A stretch of DNA of 44,068 bases. Origin: JAPLCX01 sp964460305 (GTDB lineage Bacteria; Auribacterota; Tritonobacteria; UBA1439). Location: positions 1 to 44,068 of the forward strand of contig CAYWRA010000009.1 in the NCBI GenBank assembly GCA_964460305.1, in the 5' to 3' direction. Of the stretch, positions 8,206-15,809 are shown in pieces (within the stretch, counting starts at the first letter, position 1; every line of letters starts with the position of its first letter). The translations under genes and the position numbers were made by a program. The notes under the pieces were generated by a model. The model searched no databases and was not told where the DNA came from. It was given only the letters and a program-made list of their open reading frames with translations.

Positions 8206-8245
8206 GCAAATCCCAAACCCCAATATCGGGAATGACAAATACCCC
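8206..8245. repeat. dispersed intergenic repeat copy (AAATCCCAA / AATGACAAATACC family)
   Basis: Contains GCAAATCCCAA, CCAATAT and GGAATGACAAATACC in the same order as the copy at 14626-14655. It lies just upstream of the glutamate synthase operon promoter. The rest of 8246-8416 shows no gene. Confidence 0.5.
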
Positions 8246-8416
8246 AACTATAGTTCCTATTTACAAAGAACGAGCGACTAGAAACCAGTGACTATAAACG
8301 GTTTTGGAGGCCTCTTTGGGGGATTTTCACAAGATTATGATGAGAAGTTTTTTGGAATAAATCTTGTGCTAATCTTGTGTCAATCTGTGGTCGAAAGTTT
8401 ATTTTCCATGCTTCAT

Positions 8417-9040
8417 CTATTCGTGATGATCGGCAGGCGGTGTGGCGGCGGCTTTCTCTGTGAGAGGGGTTGCGGGAAGAGCTTCTTCGGGTTTCGGAGA
8501 TGGAGTCGGGGGCGGGGCAGCGGTTACGTCCGGCGTGGGCGCCAGGGGTGTTATCGTCGGCCTCGCGCCCACGTGCACCCGCGTTCCGCCCCTACCGTCC
8601 GGCTTCACCTGCACCACCTCCGGCGCGCCGAACTGGGAAAATTGGCCGAGGTCCACGTTCACCTCATGCTTCTCTCGCCGCTTTGCCCCCCTCTCGTAAC
8701 CTTGTCCGCCCGGCGGGACCTTCACTGTCACGTATTTCTTCTTGCCGTTGGCGGAGACGAAGGAGAGTCTCACCGTGTCCCGTCCGCTCGCCGGTATCCG
8801 GAGGCTGAAACTTCCATTGGATAGGGCGGTGGCGCTGACGGCCGCCCCCGTTTTTTTATTCCTGGCCATTATGTAAATCGGCGGCGCGCCAAAAACACAG
8901 GCGGGCGGTCCGGCAATGGTGACAACCCCCTGCGGGTCCGGCGGACTCACGCGGAGCGCGTCTTTGTTGAGTCCAATCCCCCCGGCAACGGCATTGCCGG
9001 CGAAGAGGATGACGGAAAGTATGGCGTAGCGGTATTTCAC
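8417..9040 (-). CDS. exported protein, Pro-rich tail, unknown function
   Basis: A 207-aa protein starting with GTG. The N-terminus (MKYRYAILSVILFAGNAVAG) is a clear Sec signal peptide with an AVA|G cleavage site. Residues about 30-110 look like a small beta-sandwich resembling carboxypeptidase-regulatory-like or Ig-like domains (an SFSLRIPASGRDTVRLSF stretch). The last ~55 residues are Pro/Ala/Thr-rich (TPSPKPEEALPATP), as in periplasm- or wall-spanning linkers. I do not recognise a family. No good Shine-Dalgarno is visible. Confidence 0.6.
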   Translation of the reverse strand: MKYRYAILSVILFAGNAVAGGIGLNKDALRVSPPDPQGVVTIAGPPACVFGAPPIYIMARNKKTGAAVSATALSNGSFSLRIPASGRDTVRLSFVSANGKKKYVTVKVPPGGQGYERGAKRREKHEVNVDLGQFSQFGAPEVVQVKPDGRGGTRVHVGARPTITPLAPTPDVTAAPPPTPSPKPEEALPATPLTEKAAATPPADHHE

Positions 9041-9098
9041 GATACGTACATTTTAAAGTCGATCGCCGGGAGTTACAAGTGATTCTTGAGCGCCTTTA

Positions 9099-9130
9099 GC
9101 GCCTGATTTACCTGATTAGCTGGAATAGCT
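9099..9130. repeat. half copy of the GCACCTGATT palindrome family
   Basis: GCGCCTGATTTACCTGATTA followed by GCTGGAATAGC matches the left arm of the full palindrome at 9734-9788, and no matching right arm follows. The surrounding 9041-9230 holds no gene that I can support. Confidence 0.45.
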
Positions 9131-9230
9131 TTACAAAGAGTAAAAGAGAGAAAGAATTATTACGGGGAGCAGAAGATGTTTTCCCTTCCCGTATAAGGAA
9201 TGTGTGCAATCCGTGGTGGGTTGGAATAAA

Positions 9231-9446
9231 TCAAGCGGTTGCGTTTATGGGGAGCTCGACGTGAACTGTTTCAATCGTTTTGGGAGTAATGCGGTAGCTG
9301 GCATCCAGAATTTCGATTCCGAAAATATGCCCGGCTTTATCGACATCGACGAGAAGACCGTCTCTTATTTTGAGCGTTTCTTTGACCTTACCCTTTTGAA
9401 ACTGGATATAAAGAGCATCGGCTTTCGAGTCGTAAGATATGTTCAT
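9231..9446 (-). CDS. DUF2283 family protein
   Basis: A 71-aa protein that matches DUF2283 closely: it opens with ISYDSKADALYIQF and continues with the conserved GLLVDVDKAGHIFGIEILDA. DUF2283 proteins are small, often found beside DUF4258 proteins in toxin-antitoxin-like pairs, and may be the antitoxin. Here the DUF4258 gene lies immediately upstream, ending 1 bp before this start codon, so the two are cotranscribed. Biochemical function is unknown. Confidence 0.85.
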   Translation of the reverse strand: MNISYDSKADALYIQFQKGKVKETLKIRDGLLVDVDKAGHIFGIEILDASYRITPKTIETVHVELPINATA

Positions 9447-9447
9447 G

Positions 9448-9672
9448 TTAAAACTCCTTCAGCCAATAGGCTGTCAAGATGATGATATCCGATTTTTCTC
9501 TCACGAGGGCAATTTCAAGCGTTTTGCCTGAGAAGTCTTTTCTTAGAAGCTGCCGATTTTTGAAGCTTGGCAAGATTTTGTCAGGTCTTTTTATGGTTTC
9601 CGCTATCTGCTTGGGGGAGAGCTCCCGTTGTTTAATGCGCGGCTTCGCATGCTTTGTGTAAAGGATAACCAT
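9448..9672 (-). CDS. DUF4258 family protein, putative toxin
   Basis: A 74-aa protein with the DUF4258 layout: N-terminal HAKPRIKQREL helix (the family's H-x-x-x-R-x-x-x-R pattern), IAETIKRPDKIL, then LRKDFSGKTLEIALVREKSD and the closing strand IIILTAYW. DUF4258 folds are thought related to RelE/BrnT-like small ribonuclease toxins (family-level inference). I chose ATG9672 over an upstream in-frame ATG at 9711 because the conserved domain starts there and a TATAAT lies 6 nt before it; the longer form cannot be excluded. It pairs with the DUF2283 gene downstream. Confidence 0.8.
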   Translation of the reverse strand: MVILYTKHAKPRIKQRELSPKQIAETIKRPDKILPSFKNRQLLRKDFSGKTLEIALVREKSDIIILTAYWLKEF

Positions 9673-9678
9673 ATTGGA

Positions 9679-9684
9679 ATTATA
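9679..9684 (-). promoter_or_regulatory. -10 element directly before the DUF4258 start codon
   Basis: TATAAT on the minus strand at 9684-9679 leaves six bases before ATG9672, implying a leaderless or nearly leaderless mRNA if used. A second TATAAT at about 9720 could serve the longer form. Confidence 0.35.
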
Positions 9685-9733
9685 TGTTGGGGATGTCATA
9701 ACATCAAGCAAAACATTATACCCATGTTTTGGA

Positions 9734-9788
9734 GCACCTGATCTACCTGATTAACCTGACTATCAGAGAAATCAGGGGAATCAGGTGC
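9734..9788. repeat. full imperfect palindrome, GCACCTGATT family
   Basis: The 55-bp element starts GCACCTGATCTACCTGATTA and ends with the near-complement (AATCAGGGGAATCAGGTGC). The arms consist of repeated CCTGATTnn units. Related copies are at 9099, 14782 and 18772. It lies between the divergent DUF4258 and glpD genes. Confidence 0.65.
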
Positions 9789-9812
9789 AGAAAAATCCCT
9801 GCGCCTCGATTG

Positions 9813-9841
9813 TTGACAGGAGAAGCATGGGGTGATACTTT
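9813..9841 (+). promoter_or_regulatory. promoter of glpD
   Basis: A consensus -35 TTGACA (9813-9818) is followed 17 bases later by TACTTT (9836-9841); GATACT (9834-9839) is an alternative with 15-nt spacing. The leader would be about 18 nt with AAGGA at 9855-9859 before ATG9866. Confidence 0.5.
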
Positions 9842-9865
9842 ACACGGATACATCCAAGGAATCCC

Positions 9866-11542
9866 ATGAAGCGTGATCTTAAGAAACTGTCATCACAGGA
9901 ATACGACGTGGTGGTCGTCGGCGCCGGGATTTATGGCGCCTGCGCGGCGTGGGACGCAACCTTAAGGGGATTAAAGGTCGCCTTAATAGACAAAGGCGAT
10001 TTCGGCGCCGCGACGTCGCAAAACAGCCAGAAGATCATCCATGGGGGGCTACGCTATCTCCAGCAGCTCGACATCGTCCGCATGCGCGAATCCATACGGG
10101 AACGGCGCACTCTCATGAAGATAGCTCCCCAGTTCGTCCATCCACTTCCCTGTGTCATGCCGACGTACGGCCATCTGACAAAGGGCCGGATGGCGCTTGC
10201 GATCGCGCTCTTTCTCAACGATATCATCGGATTCGACAGGAACCGCTTGGACGATCCCCAGAAGCGCCTTCCGCGAGGCCGGACCATCTCCCGAGACGAA
10301 CTACTTCGCATTCTCCCCGGCGTTCCGAGGGATGGCTTGACCGGCGGGGCTGTCTGGTACGATTGCCAGACACACAACTCGGAGCGGCTCGTCCTCTCGT
10401 TCATTCTCTCGGCGTGCGAGAGGGGGGCTGACGCCGCCAACCATCTTGAGGCGACGGGATTTCTCACTAAAGACCGCCGCGTGTGCGGCGTCAGGGCTCG
10501 CGACGCGATCACCGGAACGCCCGTTGACATCAGGGGCCGTCTGGTGCTCAATACCGCCGGCCCGTGGATCGATGGGGTGCTCGGTAGGCTTTCAGGGGGC
10601 ATTCACTCCAGCCCCATCATGCTTGCTACATCGACGATCCTTGTGACTCGCCGGTTTCTCGGCGACTATGCGGCGGGCCTTTCGAGCGGCGCCGGCCGCA
10701 CGGGGGAAAAATCGCTCGGTGGAAAGGGCTCGCGCCTCTACTTCGTCACCCCATGGCGCAATGTTTGTCTCGTGGGGACTGCATACGCGCCGTATGAAGG
10801 CGACCCGGACAATTACAGGGTGAGGGAGGGCGATATCGACGCCTTCCTCTCGGAGATCAACAGGGCCTATCCCGATGCGCGGCTTGGTCGTAGGGATGTT
10901 ATTTTTTTTTACGGCGGGCTGGGCCCGATGAGCCGGGTGAGCGCCCGGACTGGCGAGGTCGCCATCCGTAAACACTACCGCATCACCGACCATTCGCGGG
11001 CTGACGGATGGGACGGTATCGTGACCGTTATGGGAGTGAAATACACGACGGCGCGCGACGTCGCGGAACGGGCAATTGATCTGGCAATGAAAAAACTAGG
11101 GGTTGCTTTCGTAAAGAGCAGTAGCTTCGAAACCCCGATCTACGGCGGCGAAATCGAGCGTTTCGACGATTTTCTGGCAAGCGCCATCCGCTCCAAACCC
11201 GCCGGCGTGACGGAGGAAAGCATGGCCCATCTCGTCTATCACTACGGGTCGCGCTACGGCGACGTGCTTTCCCACGTCAGGAAGGATGCCGTGCTCGGGC
11301 GCGCGCTGCCGGGGCAGCAGCGCGTGATCGGCGCGGAGATCGCCCATGCCGCCCGACAGGAAATGGCGCTCACGCTTGCCGACGTCATCTCCAGGCGCAC
11401 CGAATTGGGCTCTGCGGGAAACCCAGGGGACGAGTGCCTCCGCGCGTGTGCGGAAATCATGGGCGCTGAGCTTGGTTGGAGCAAGGAGAGAACATCGCGG
11501 GAGATAAAAGAGGTCTTATCGCGCTACGCGCCGGCACCCTGA
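9866..11542 (+). CDS. glpD: FAD-dependent glycerol-3-phosphate dehydrogenase
   Basis: A 558-aa protein of normal GlpD length. It begins with the FAD-binding GAGIYG loop (residues 19-24) and the GlpD signature around SQNSQKIIHGGLRYL, where substrate phosphate and flavin are bound. VIFFYGGLGPMSR and the C-terminal DAO_C helical region complete the family pattern. It oxidises sn-glycerol-3-phosphate to dihydroxyacetone phosphate at the inner membrane, passing electrons to quinone. It stands alone with its own promoter; no glpF or glpK is nearby, so it may serve lipid glycerol recycling. Its 3' end overlaps the convergent gene by 27 bp. Confidence 0.93.
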   Translation: MKRDLKKLSSQEYDVVVVGAGIYGACAAWDATLRGLKVALIDKGDFGAATSQNSQKIIHGGLRYLQQLDIVRMRESIRERRTLMKIAPQFVHPLPCVMPTYGHLTKGRMALAIALFLNDIIGFDRNRLDDPQKRLPRGRTISRDELLRILPGVPRDGLTGGAVWYDCQTHNSERLVLSFILSACERGADAANHLEATGFLTKDRRVCGVRARDAITGTPVDIRGRLVLNTAGPWIDGVLGRLSGGIHSSPIMLATSTILVTRRFLGDYAAGLSSGAGRTGEKSLGGKGSRLYFVTPWRNVCLVGTAYAPYEGDPDNYRVREGDIDAFLSEINRAYPDARLGRRDVIFFYGGLGPMSRVSARTGEVAIRKHYRITDHSRADGWDGIVTVMGVKYTTARDVAERAIDLAMKKLGVAFVKSSSFETPIYGGEIERFDDFLASAIRSKPAGVTEESMAHLVYHYGSRYGDVLSHVRKDAVLGRALPGQQRVIGAEIAHAARQEMALTLADVISRRTELGSAGNPGDECLRACAEIMGAELGWSKERTSREIKEVLSRYAPAP

Positions 11543-12757
11543 ACTTCCGCCGCCACGCTTCACATATGTCATCTCAAGTAATGCCTCAACGTAAGGCCTG
11601 ATGAGCTCCGCGCTCATCCTGGCCCTTGCCTTTTCCCTCTCGATGGCGGGCAGGAGGCGACGGCGTAGTTCTTCCCGGCCCTTCCATGTCTTCTCGACAA
11701 GACGCCAGAGATTATCTTCGTCGAAGGCGTCAAACTCGAGGAGCTGGTCTCCCATGTCGATTGAGCGCAGATATCCCCTGTTCTTCGGGTAGGAGACGAT
11801 GCCTGCGACCGGGACTCCCATCGCGGAGGCAAGGATGAGGCAGTGTGTCCGCATGGCGGTGACCATCGCGCATTGTGATAGCACTTTGGCAAGGTCTTCG
11901 TGCGAGTATTCCCTGTTGGAGATCGATCTTATGCGTTCGGAGTGTGTCACGCGGCTCATTAGCTGAGAGGAGATGTTAATATCCATGGGCTGCGTGATGA
12001 CGAGGAGGATGTTGACGTCGAGGGTGGAAATCGTTTTGTCGATTACGGCGCTCATCACGCGGAGCACATAATCGTGATCGATCCCCTTCCCTCCGGTCCG
12101 TACGTCGGTGTCGAGATAGCTGTTGATGTTGAAGCCTACAATGGGCTTTTTATCCGCCCAGAAACGTTCGCGGCGCATGATCTCTCCGAGCCTCTCTGCG
12201 CCGGAGGGGACGATGTTGAGGGCGCTGTCTGCCCCGCGACGGAGCTTATCATCTCCCACTCCGAAGCGGCGGGCGAGGTCCTGGGATTCCGCGTCACGCG
12301 TAATGATAAGGTCTGAGCAGGAGAGCACCCGCTTGAGGCATTCGGTGCCTTTCCTGGTTTTGACTGGGCCGAGGCTCATGTTGTAGAGGACGACCGGTAT
12401 GCCGCGCCTGTGTGCGAGGGGCAGAACGTGCGAGAGGGTGAGGAGATAGTTGTGCGTCGGGTCGTAGAGCCGGCGGTCGAACAGGATGGCGTCGGTGACG
12501 AGGATGACGTCTGAGCGTAGGGTGGAGGTAAAAATGGGGACGCCGAGGATCTTCAGGCTCAGGTTCCAGGGCATTAGGGAGACCGGCCGCACGTTGTAGC
12601 GCGAGTACGCCCTTCTCACGAAAGATGGTTTGATCGTGGGGACGACGAATAGGGTATCCGGGTAGAGGGTGGAGACGTCCTCGAGAAGCCCCCCCAGGAT
12701 CGCCGCATCGCCCATGTTGCGGCCCGAAAAGTTGCCGATAACGCAGATTTTTTTCAT
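11516..12757 (-). CDS. polysaccharide pyruvyl transferase family protein (CsaB-like)
   Basis: A 413-aa protein of PF04230. The N-terminus MKKICVIGNFSGRNMGDAAI matches the family's opening strand and its G-x-x-N-x-GD nucleotide-side loop. Further landmarks are a DAILFDRRLYDPTHNYL region, YNMSLGP, ITRDAESQDLARRFGV with GADSAL after it, and late AMVTAMRTHCLILASAMGVPV, the conserved R-x-H-x-x-x-x-A motif. CsaB-type enzymes transfer pyruvate ketals to cell-wall or capsule glycans, which fits the GT-C cluster downstream. The 62 codons upstream of ATG12757 are not family-like. The radical SAM gene is divergent, 187 bp away. Confidence 0.82.
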   Translation of the reverse strand: MKKICVIGNFSGRNMGDAAILGGLLEDVSTLYPDTLFVVPTIKPSFVRRAYSRYNVRPVSLMPWNLSLKILGVPIFTSTLRSDVILVTDAILFDRRLYDPTHNYLLTLSHVLPLAHRRGIPVVLYNMSLGPVKTRKGTECLKRVLSCSDLIITRDAESQDLARRFGVGDDKLRRGADSALNIVPSGAERLGEIMRRERFWADKKPIVGFNINSYLDTDVRTGGKGIDHDYVLRVMSAVIDKTISTLDVNILLVITQPMDINISSQLMSRVTHSERIRSISNREYSHEDLAKVLSQCAMVTAMRTHCLILASAMGVPVAGIVSYPKNRGYLRSIDMGDQLLEFDAFDEDNLWRLVEKTWKGREELRRRLLPAIEREKARARMSAELIRPYVEALLEMTYVKRGGGSSGCRRVAR

Positions 12758-12927
12758 CACTGCCCGTAGTTCCTTGCATGGCAGCCCCGATCCTGGAAAA
12801 ACGGCGTGGGGGCGGACATGCCGAGTGTGTAGACGGTTTCCTATGCCGCTGCCGCAGATTTGAAAGGTGAGCCAGAAGTATATCATGGGCGCCGCCGGCG
12901 GATATACAATGATTTGAGCGGAAGAGG

Positions 12928-12936
12928 TGGTATAAT
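12928..12936 (+). promoter_or_regulatory. extended -10 (TGG-TATAAT) of the radical SAM gene
   Basis: TGG-TATAAT at 12928-12936 ends eight bases before ATG12945. Transcription would start at or next to the start codon, giving a leaderless mRNA. The GGAAGAGGTGG just upstream could instead act as a Shine-Dalgarno for TTG12936. Confidence 0.4.
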
Positions 12937-12944
12937 TGCGCACT

Positions 12945-14522
12945 ATGAAATACGGTCTGCCATTTAAAAAGAGATATCTGTTGCGGATAGTGATCCCAGT
13001 CTATCCTGCGTTCAATGTCTACTCCTTCCTCGCCGACAAGACGACGTCCCTCGGGGCGGTATGTGTCGCCAGCTCGGCCCGTGAAGTCGAGGGCTGGGAA
13101 GTCGAGGTCATTGATGAGAACAACCTTCGCAGGTGCGGTCCGTTGGGCGCCTCACGCGGCGCGGACCATGAGCTGATCCAGAAACAGAGGCCGGCGGATG
13201 TCGTGGGATTCTACGGCGGGCTTACCAGCACCATTCCCCGCGTGTACGAGCTGGCGCGCTTTTACAAAAAAGCGGGGGCCATCACCGTCGCGGGCGGGCA
13301 GCATTTTGTGGATGAGACGATACCGGAAGCGCTGGCATCGGATGTCGATTTCATCGTGATGGGGGAGGGAGAAGAAACCATCAAGGAGTTCCTCCGCGCC
13401 ATGATGGGCGGAGGCGATCTCTGTTCGGTCGCCGGACTGGTGTATAGAGAAGAGGGAGAGACGGTCCGCACCGCTTCGCGGCCTCCGATACAGGACCTTG
13501 ACGCGCTGCCGTTGCCCGATTTTTATCTACTGAGGTATGCCACGCTCAGTCTCTTCCCCGTGGGGAGGGTGCGCGGCTGCGGGATGAATTGCGAGTTCTG
13601 TACGGTGAAGGGAAGGCCGCGCTATGCCTCTCCGGAGCGGTTGGTCGAGCAGGTGGCCAAGATCGTGGAGACGATGCACGCGCGGCACTTCTTCATCGTG
13701 GATGACCTATTCGGCCAGGATCGAAGCGAGACGCTGCGGCTGTGCAACCTGTTAAAGGATTATCAGGAGTTTATCGGCAGGCGGTTGAGGTTCACCGCTC
13801 AAATCCGACTGGACGCCGCGCGGGATCCGGAGTTGCTCGGGGCGATGAGAAGTGCGGGCATCAACGTCGTCGCGATCGGCTTCGAATCGCCGATACCCGA
13901 GGAGCTCACGGCGATGAACAAGAGACTCCGGCCGGAAGACATGGTGGAGATGAGCAGAACATTCCATCATCATGGTTTTTTCGTGCACGGCATGTTTATT
14001 TTTGGTTATCCCATGAAAGAAGACGCTTGTTTCACGATGCCCGCCGGGGAGAGGGTGAAGCATTACAGGAAGTTTATAAAGGAGGCCCGTATCGATACGA
14101 TCCAGGTGGTGTTGCCGGTTCCCCTGCCCGGTACGGCCTTGCGGGAGCGCCTCGCGCGCCAGAACAGGATCTATTCACGCAGCGATCTTGGGTGGGAATA
14201 TTACGACGCAAGCTTCCCCCTTTTCGAGCCGGATCCTCCGCTGAGCGCCGAGGAGATGCAGCGTGCGGTGAGGGGGATTATGGGGCGGTTTTACAATGCG
14301 AGATGTGTGGTGATGTTTCTTCTCAATATTTTCACGTTTCCATATTTGCTCCTGTATATTTTCAGCATCAAGACCGGATGGAGGAGATGGTATCGGAGAT
14401 GGCGCTACTACTTTTTCCGGCTTGTCGGCTCGAATATCCTCAAGAAATGGACCTTCCAATTGCATAAAGGAAAATTCTTGGGCAGGTTGAAGGAAGCGCA
14501 GCGGAACATTGCGAAGCATTAG
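12945..14522 (+). CDS. B12-binding-domain radical SAM protein
   Basis: A 525-aa protein. Residues about 20-150 resemble the cobalamin-binding Rossmann domain of class B radical SAM enzymes (PADVVGFYGGLTSTIPR, GAITVAGGQH, DFIVMGEGEETI). The radical SAM barrel follows, with the [4Fe-4S] cysteines in CGMNCEFC (residues 212, 216, 219), then FFIVDDLFG and IGFESPIPEE. The C-terminus (about 440-490) has hydrophobic segments with FLLNIFTFPYLLLYIF, suggesting membrane association. Relatives methylate or rearrange lipids and other unactivated carbons (HpnP/HpnJ types); the substrate here is not predictable. The start may be ATG12945 or TTG12936. Confidence 0.85.
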   Translation: MKYGLPFKKRYLLRIVIPVYPAFNVYSFLADKTTSLGAVCVASSAREVEGWEVEVIDENNLRRCGPLGASRGADHELIQKQRPADVVGFYGGLTSTIPRVYELARFYKKAGAITVAGGQHFVDETIPEALASDVDFIVMGEGEETIKEFLRAMMGGGDLCSVAGLVYREEGETVRTASRPPIQDLDALPLPDFYLLRYATLSLFPVGRVRGCGMNCEFCTVKGRPRYASPERLVEQVAKIVETMHARHFFIVDDLFGQDRSETLRLCNLLKDYQEFIGRRLRFTAQIRLDAARDPELLGAMRSAGINVVAIGFESPIPEELTAMNKRLRPEDMVEMSRTFHHHGFFVHGMFIFGYPMKEDACFTMPAGERVKHYRKFIKEARIDTIQVVLPVPLPGTALRERLARQNRIYSRSDLGWEYYDASFPLFEPDPPLSAEEMQRAVRGIMGRFYNARCVVMFLLNIFTFPYLLLYIFSIKTGWRRWYRRWRYYFFRLVGSNILKKWTFQLHKGKFLGRLKEAQRNIAKH

Positions 14523-14597
14523 CCTGAGCCTGACCTGTTCACCGACCGCAGCGGAAATCCCCCGCCCTCCTCGCAAGCGAGAGCGTTGCGGGCAGGC

Positions 14598-14630
14598 CCG
14601 ACTACGCCAAGGCTCCGTAGGGCGGGCAAA
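14598..14630. repeat. GCCCGACTACGCCAAGGCT hairpin repeat
   Basis: GCCCGACTACG pairs imperfectly with CGTAGGGCGGGC around CCAAGGCTC. A diverged relative is at 43565-43622. It is directly followed by the AAATCCCAA repeat. Confidence 0.5.
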
Positions 14631-14716
14631 TCCCAACATTGAGAATGACAAATACCAAATGACAAAAGGATAAAGCCTCATCGTATTTTGTCATGTGTCA
14701 TTTGGTATTTGTCATT
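14626..14716. repeat. AAATCCCAA element with perfect 21-bp inverted repeat
   Basis: The element opens like the copies at 3680 and 8206. Positions 14644-14664 (starting AATGACAAATACC) are the exact reverse complement of 14696-14716 (ending GGTATTTGTCATT), separated by 31 nt. The RNA would form a strong long hairpin. Position after the radical SAM gene suggests it could stop transcription or shield the 3' end. Confidence 0.75.
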
Positions 14717-14781
14717 GGTCCTCTCCGTGCCTCCCCCCAAGGGGCCCCTTCGGCGTGAATTCTTGGATCCCAGATCATCCG

Positions 14782-14812
14782 GACTATCAGCAATATCAGG
14801 GGAATCAGGCGC
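14782..14812. repeat. half copy of the GCACCTGATT palindrome family
   Basis: GACTATCAGCAATATCAGGG continuing to AATCAGGCGC matches the right arm of the full element at 9734-9788; the left arm is missing. Confidence 0.45.
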
Positions 14813-14860
14813 GCCAAAACGGCGCATAAAAAATGGTTAGTCAAAACAATAATTCAGATT

Positions 14861-15127
14861 TTAGTGCTTAAAAGTCATCGCGCAACCCGAATGCAACGTT
14901 CGGGTGGATGAGCGTCGGACGTTAAACATGGCGGAGTCGTTGCCTGAGTCATAACATGATGTAGTATAGAAAATTACACCCAATGCACGCATGGATGAAT
15001 CAAATAGTTCGGCGATAAGGCGGGGTGTTGCAACACTTGCCGCCAAAATATGTATTGCAAGCTTTTTAAGCTCCAAATATTGAAATAAAGACAGTTCGGC
15101 ATATTTTCTGATGCGCAGATGTATCAT
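14861..15127 (-). CDS. doubtful ORF, 88 aa, unknown
   Basis: An open minus-strand frame starting ATG15127 with no properly spaced Shine-Dalgarno. The N-terminal half could form helices (LFQYLELKKLAIHILAAS), while the C-terminal part is encoded by a small palindrome at 14885-14905. Composition is lower in GC than its neighbours, which may indicate acquired DNA. I recognise no family. Confidence 0.2.
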   Translation of the reverse strand: MIHLRIRKYAELSLFQYLELKKLAIHILAASVATPRLIAELFDSSMRALGVIFYTTSCYDSGNDSAMFNVRRSSTRTLHSGCAMTFKH

Positions 15128-15193
15128 ACCTTTACTGAATTTGCTGCTGAGTAATATAACCCTCTCAGCTTGGACTATTCATACCGTCTAAGA

Positions 15194-15599
15194 AGCTAAG
15201 CGAATAGTCCCCTTGTGGGGTGGGTTTTGTAGCGACTGGTTTGGTGCAGCGCTAAATTGAAGCGATTTGGGAATGCGTGGGGCAGCCACACAAGCTAAGC
15301 GCGATGCGATGGGGTGGGTTTGCATGGTGCCCCACCCAGATATTTGGCAGCTCGGTGAGTTGGCGCTATTTGTCTGCATAGGTAACTAGTCTAACACGGC
15401 ATTGTTCATCCCGCTTTTTATGCGTGATGACTGATCGGCCCGGCGGGCTGCACGAGGCCCGTGCAACAGCGATTTGCTTGATGTGGAATGCGGCGGTATT
15501 GCTGGATTTATTGTGCGGCGTTGAGTCGTTTCTCAACCGCTGCGGTTGATGAATAGATCAGGTTAAGCGCGATGCGATGGGGTAGGTTTGCGTGGTGCC
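15194..15599. repeat. three copies of a ~36-nt GCTAAGCG...GGGGTGGGTTT repeat
   Basis: Copies at 15296-15331 and 15564-15599 are 34/36 identical (TAAGCGCGATGCGATGGGGT then RGGTTTGC). A degenerate copy is at about 15194-15232. The sequence following the first two copies is also related (CTATYTGTCTGCAT near 15370 and 15634). The style resembles widespread GGGTGGGTT dispersed repeats. Confidence 0.6.
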
Positions 15600-15759
15600 G
15601 AGCGCCGGTCGGTGGGCCGGTGGTTTTGATCTATCTGTCTGCATGAGGTCCCCACTGCCCCGGCTTCGACGGTTTCCCATTCATATCCCTTTTGTTCCCA
15701 CGGGGATACCTTGCTCGGTGTATTTCCCAGCCAACGGCAAGAATATTCTTCCTCCGATA

Positions 15760-15768
15760 TGGTATACT
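15760..15768 (+). promoter_or_regulatory. extended -10 (TGG-TATACT) upstream of the first TMTC-like gene
   Basis: TGG-TATACT at 15760-15768 lies 41 nt before ATG15810. No clear -35 is present, as often with extended -10 promoters. It is the best candidate for driving 15810-18755. Confidence 0.35.
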
Positions 15769-15809
15769 TTCATCTCAATGACATGAATGCTGGCGGCCCA
15801 GGCGGATAG

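Larger units (their letters stand above)
14523..15809. other. gene-poor, repeat-rich intergenic region (1.29 kb)
   Basis: Contains four kinds of dispersed repeats (14598-14716, 14782-14812, 15194-15599), one weak minus-strand ORF (14861-15127) and no convincing gene. A smaller minus-strand ORF at 15188-15379 is composed largely of the repeat and is not called. A promoter-like site occurs at 15760-15768. Confidence 0.6.

Noticed and set aside
15188..15379. 63-codon minus-strand ORF.
   Set aside because: It is composed mostly of the 36-nt dispersed repeat and has no ribosome-binding site.
14881..15570. Integron attC-like cores (GTTAAAC at 14921, GTCTAAC near 15390, GTTAAGC at 15563).
   Set aside because: The partner cores do not form the complementary outer arms an attC site needs, no integrase is present, and no cassette-like spacing is seen.
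14598..15600. CRISPR array in the repeat-rich intergenic region.
   Set aside because: The repeats are few, unevenly spaced and differ in sequence; there are no regular spacers and no cas genes.
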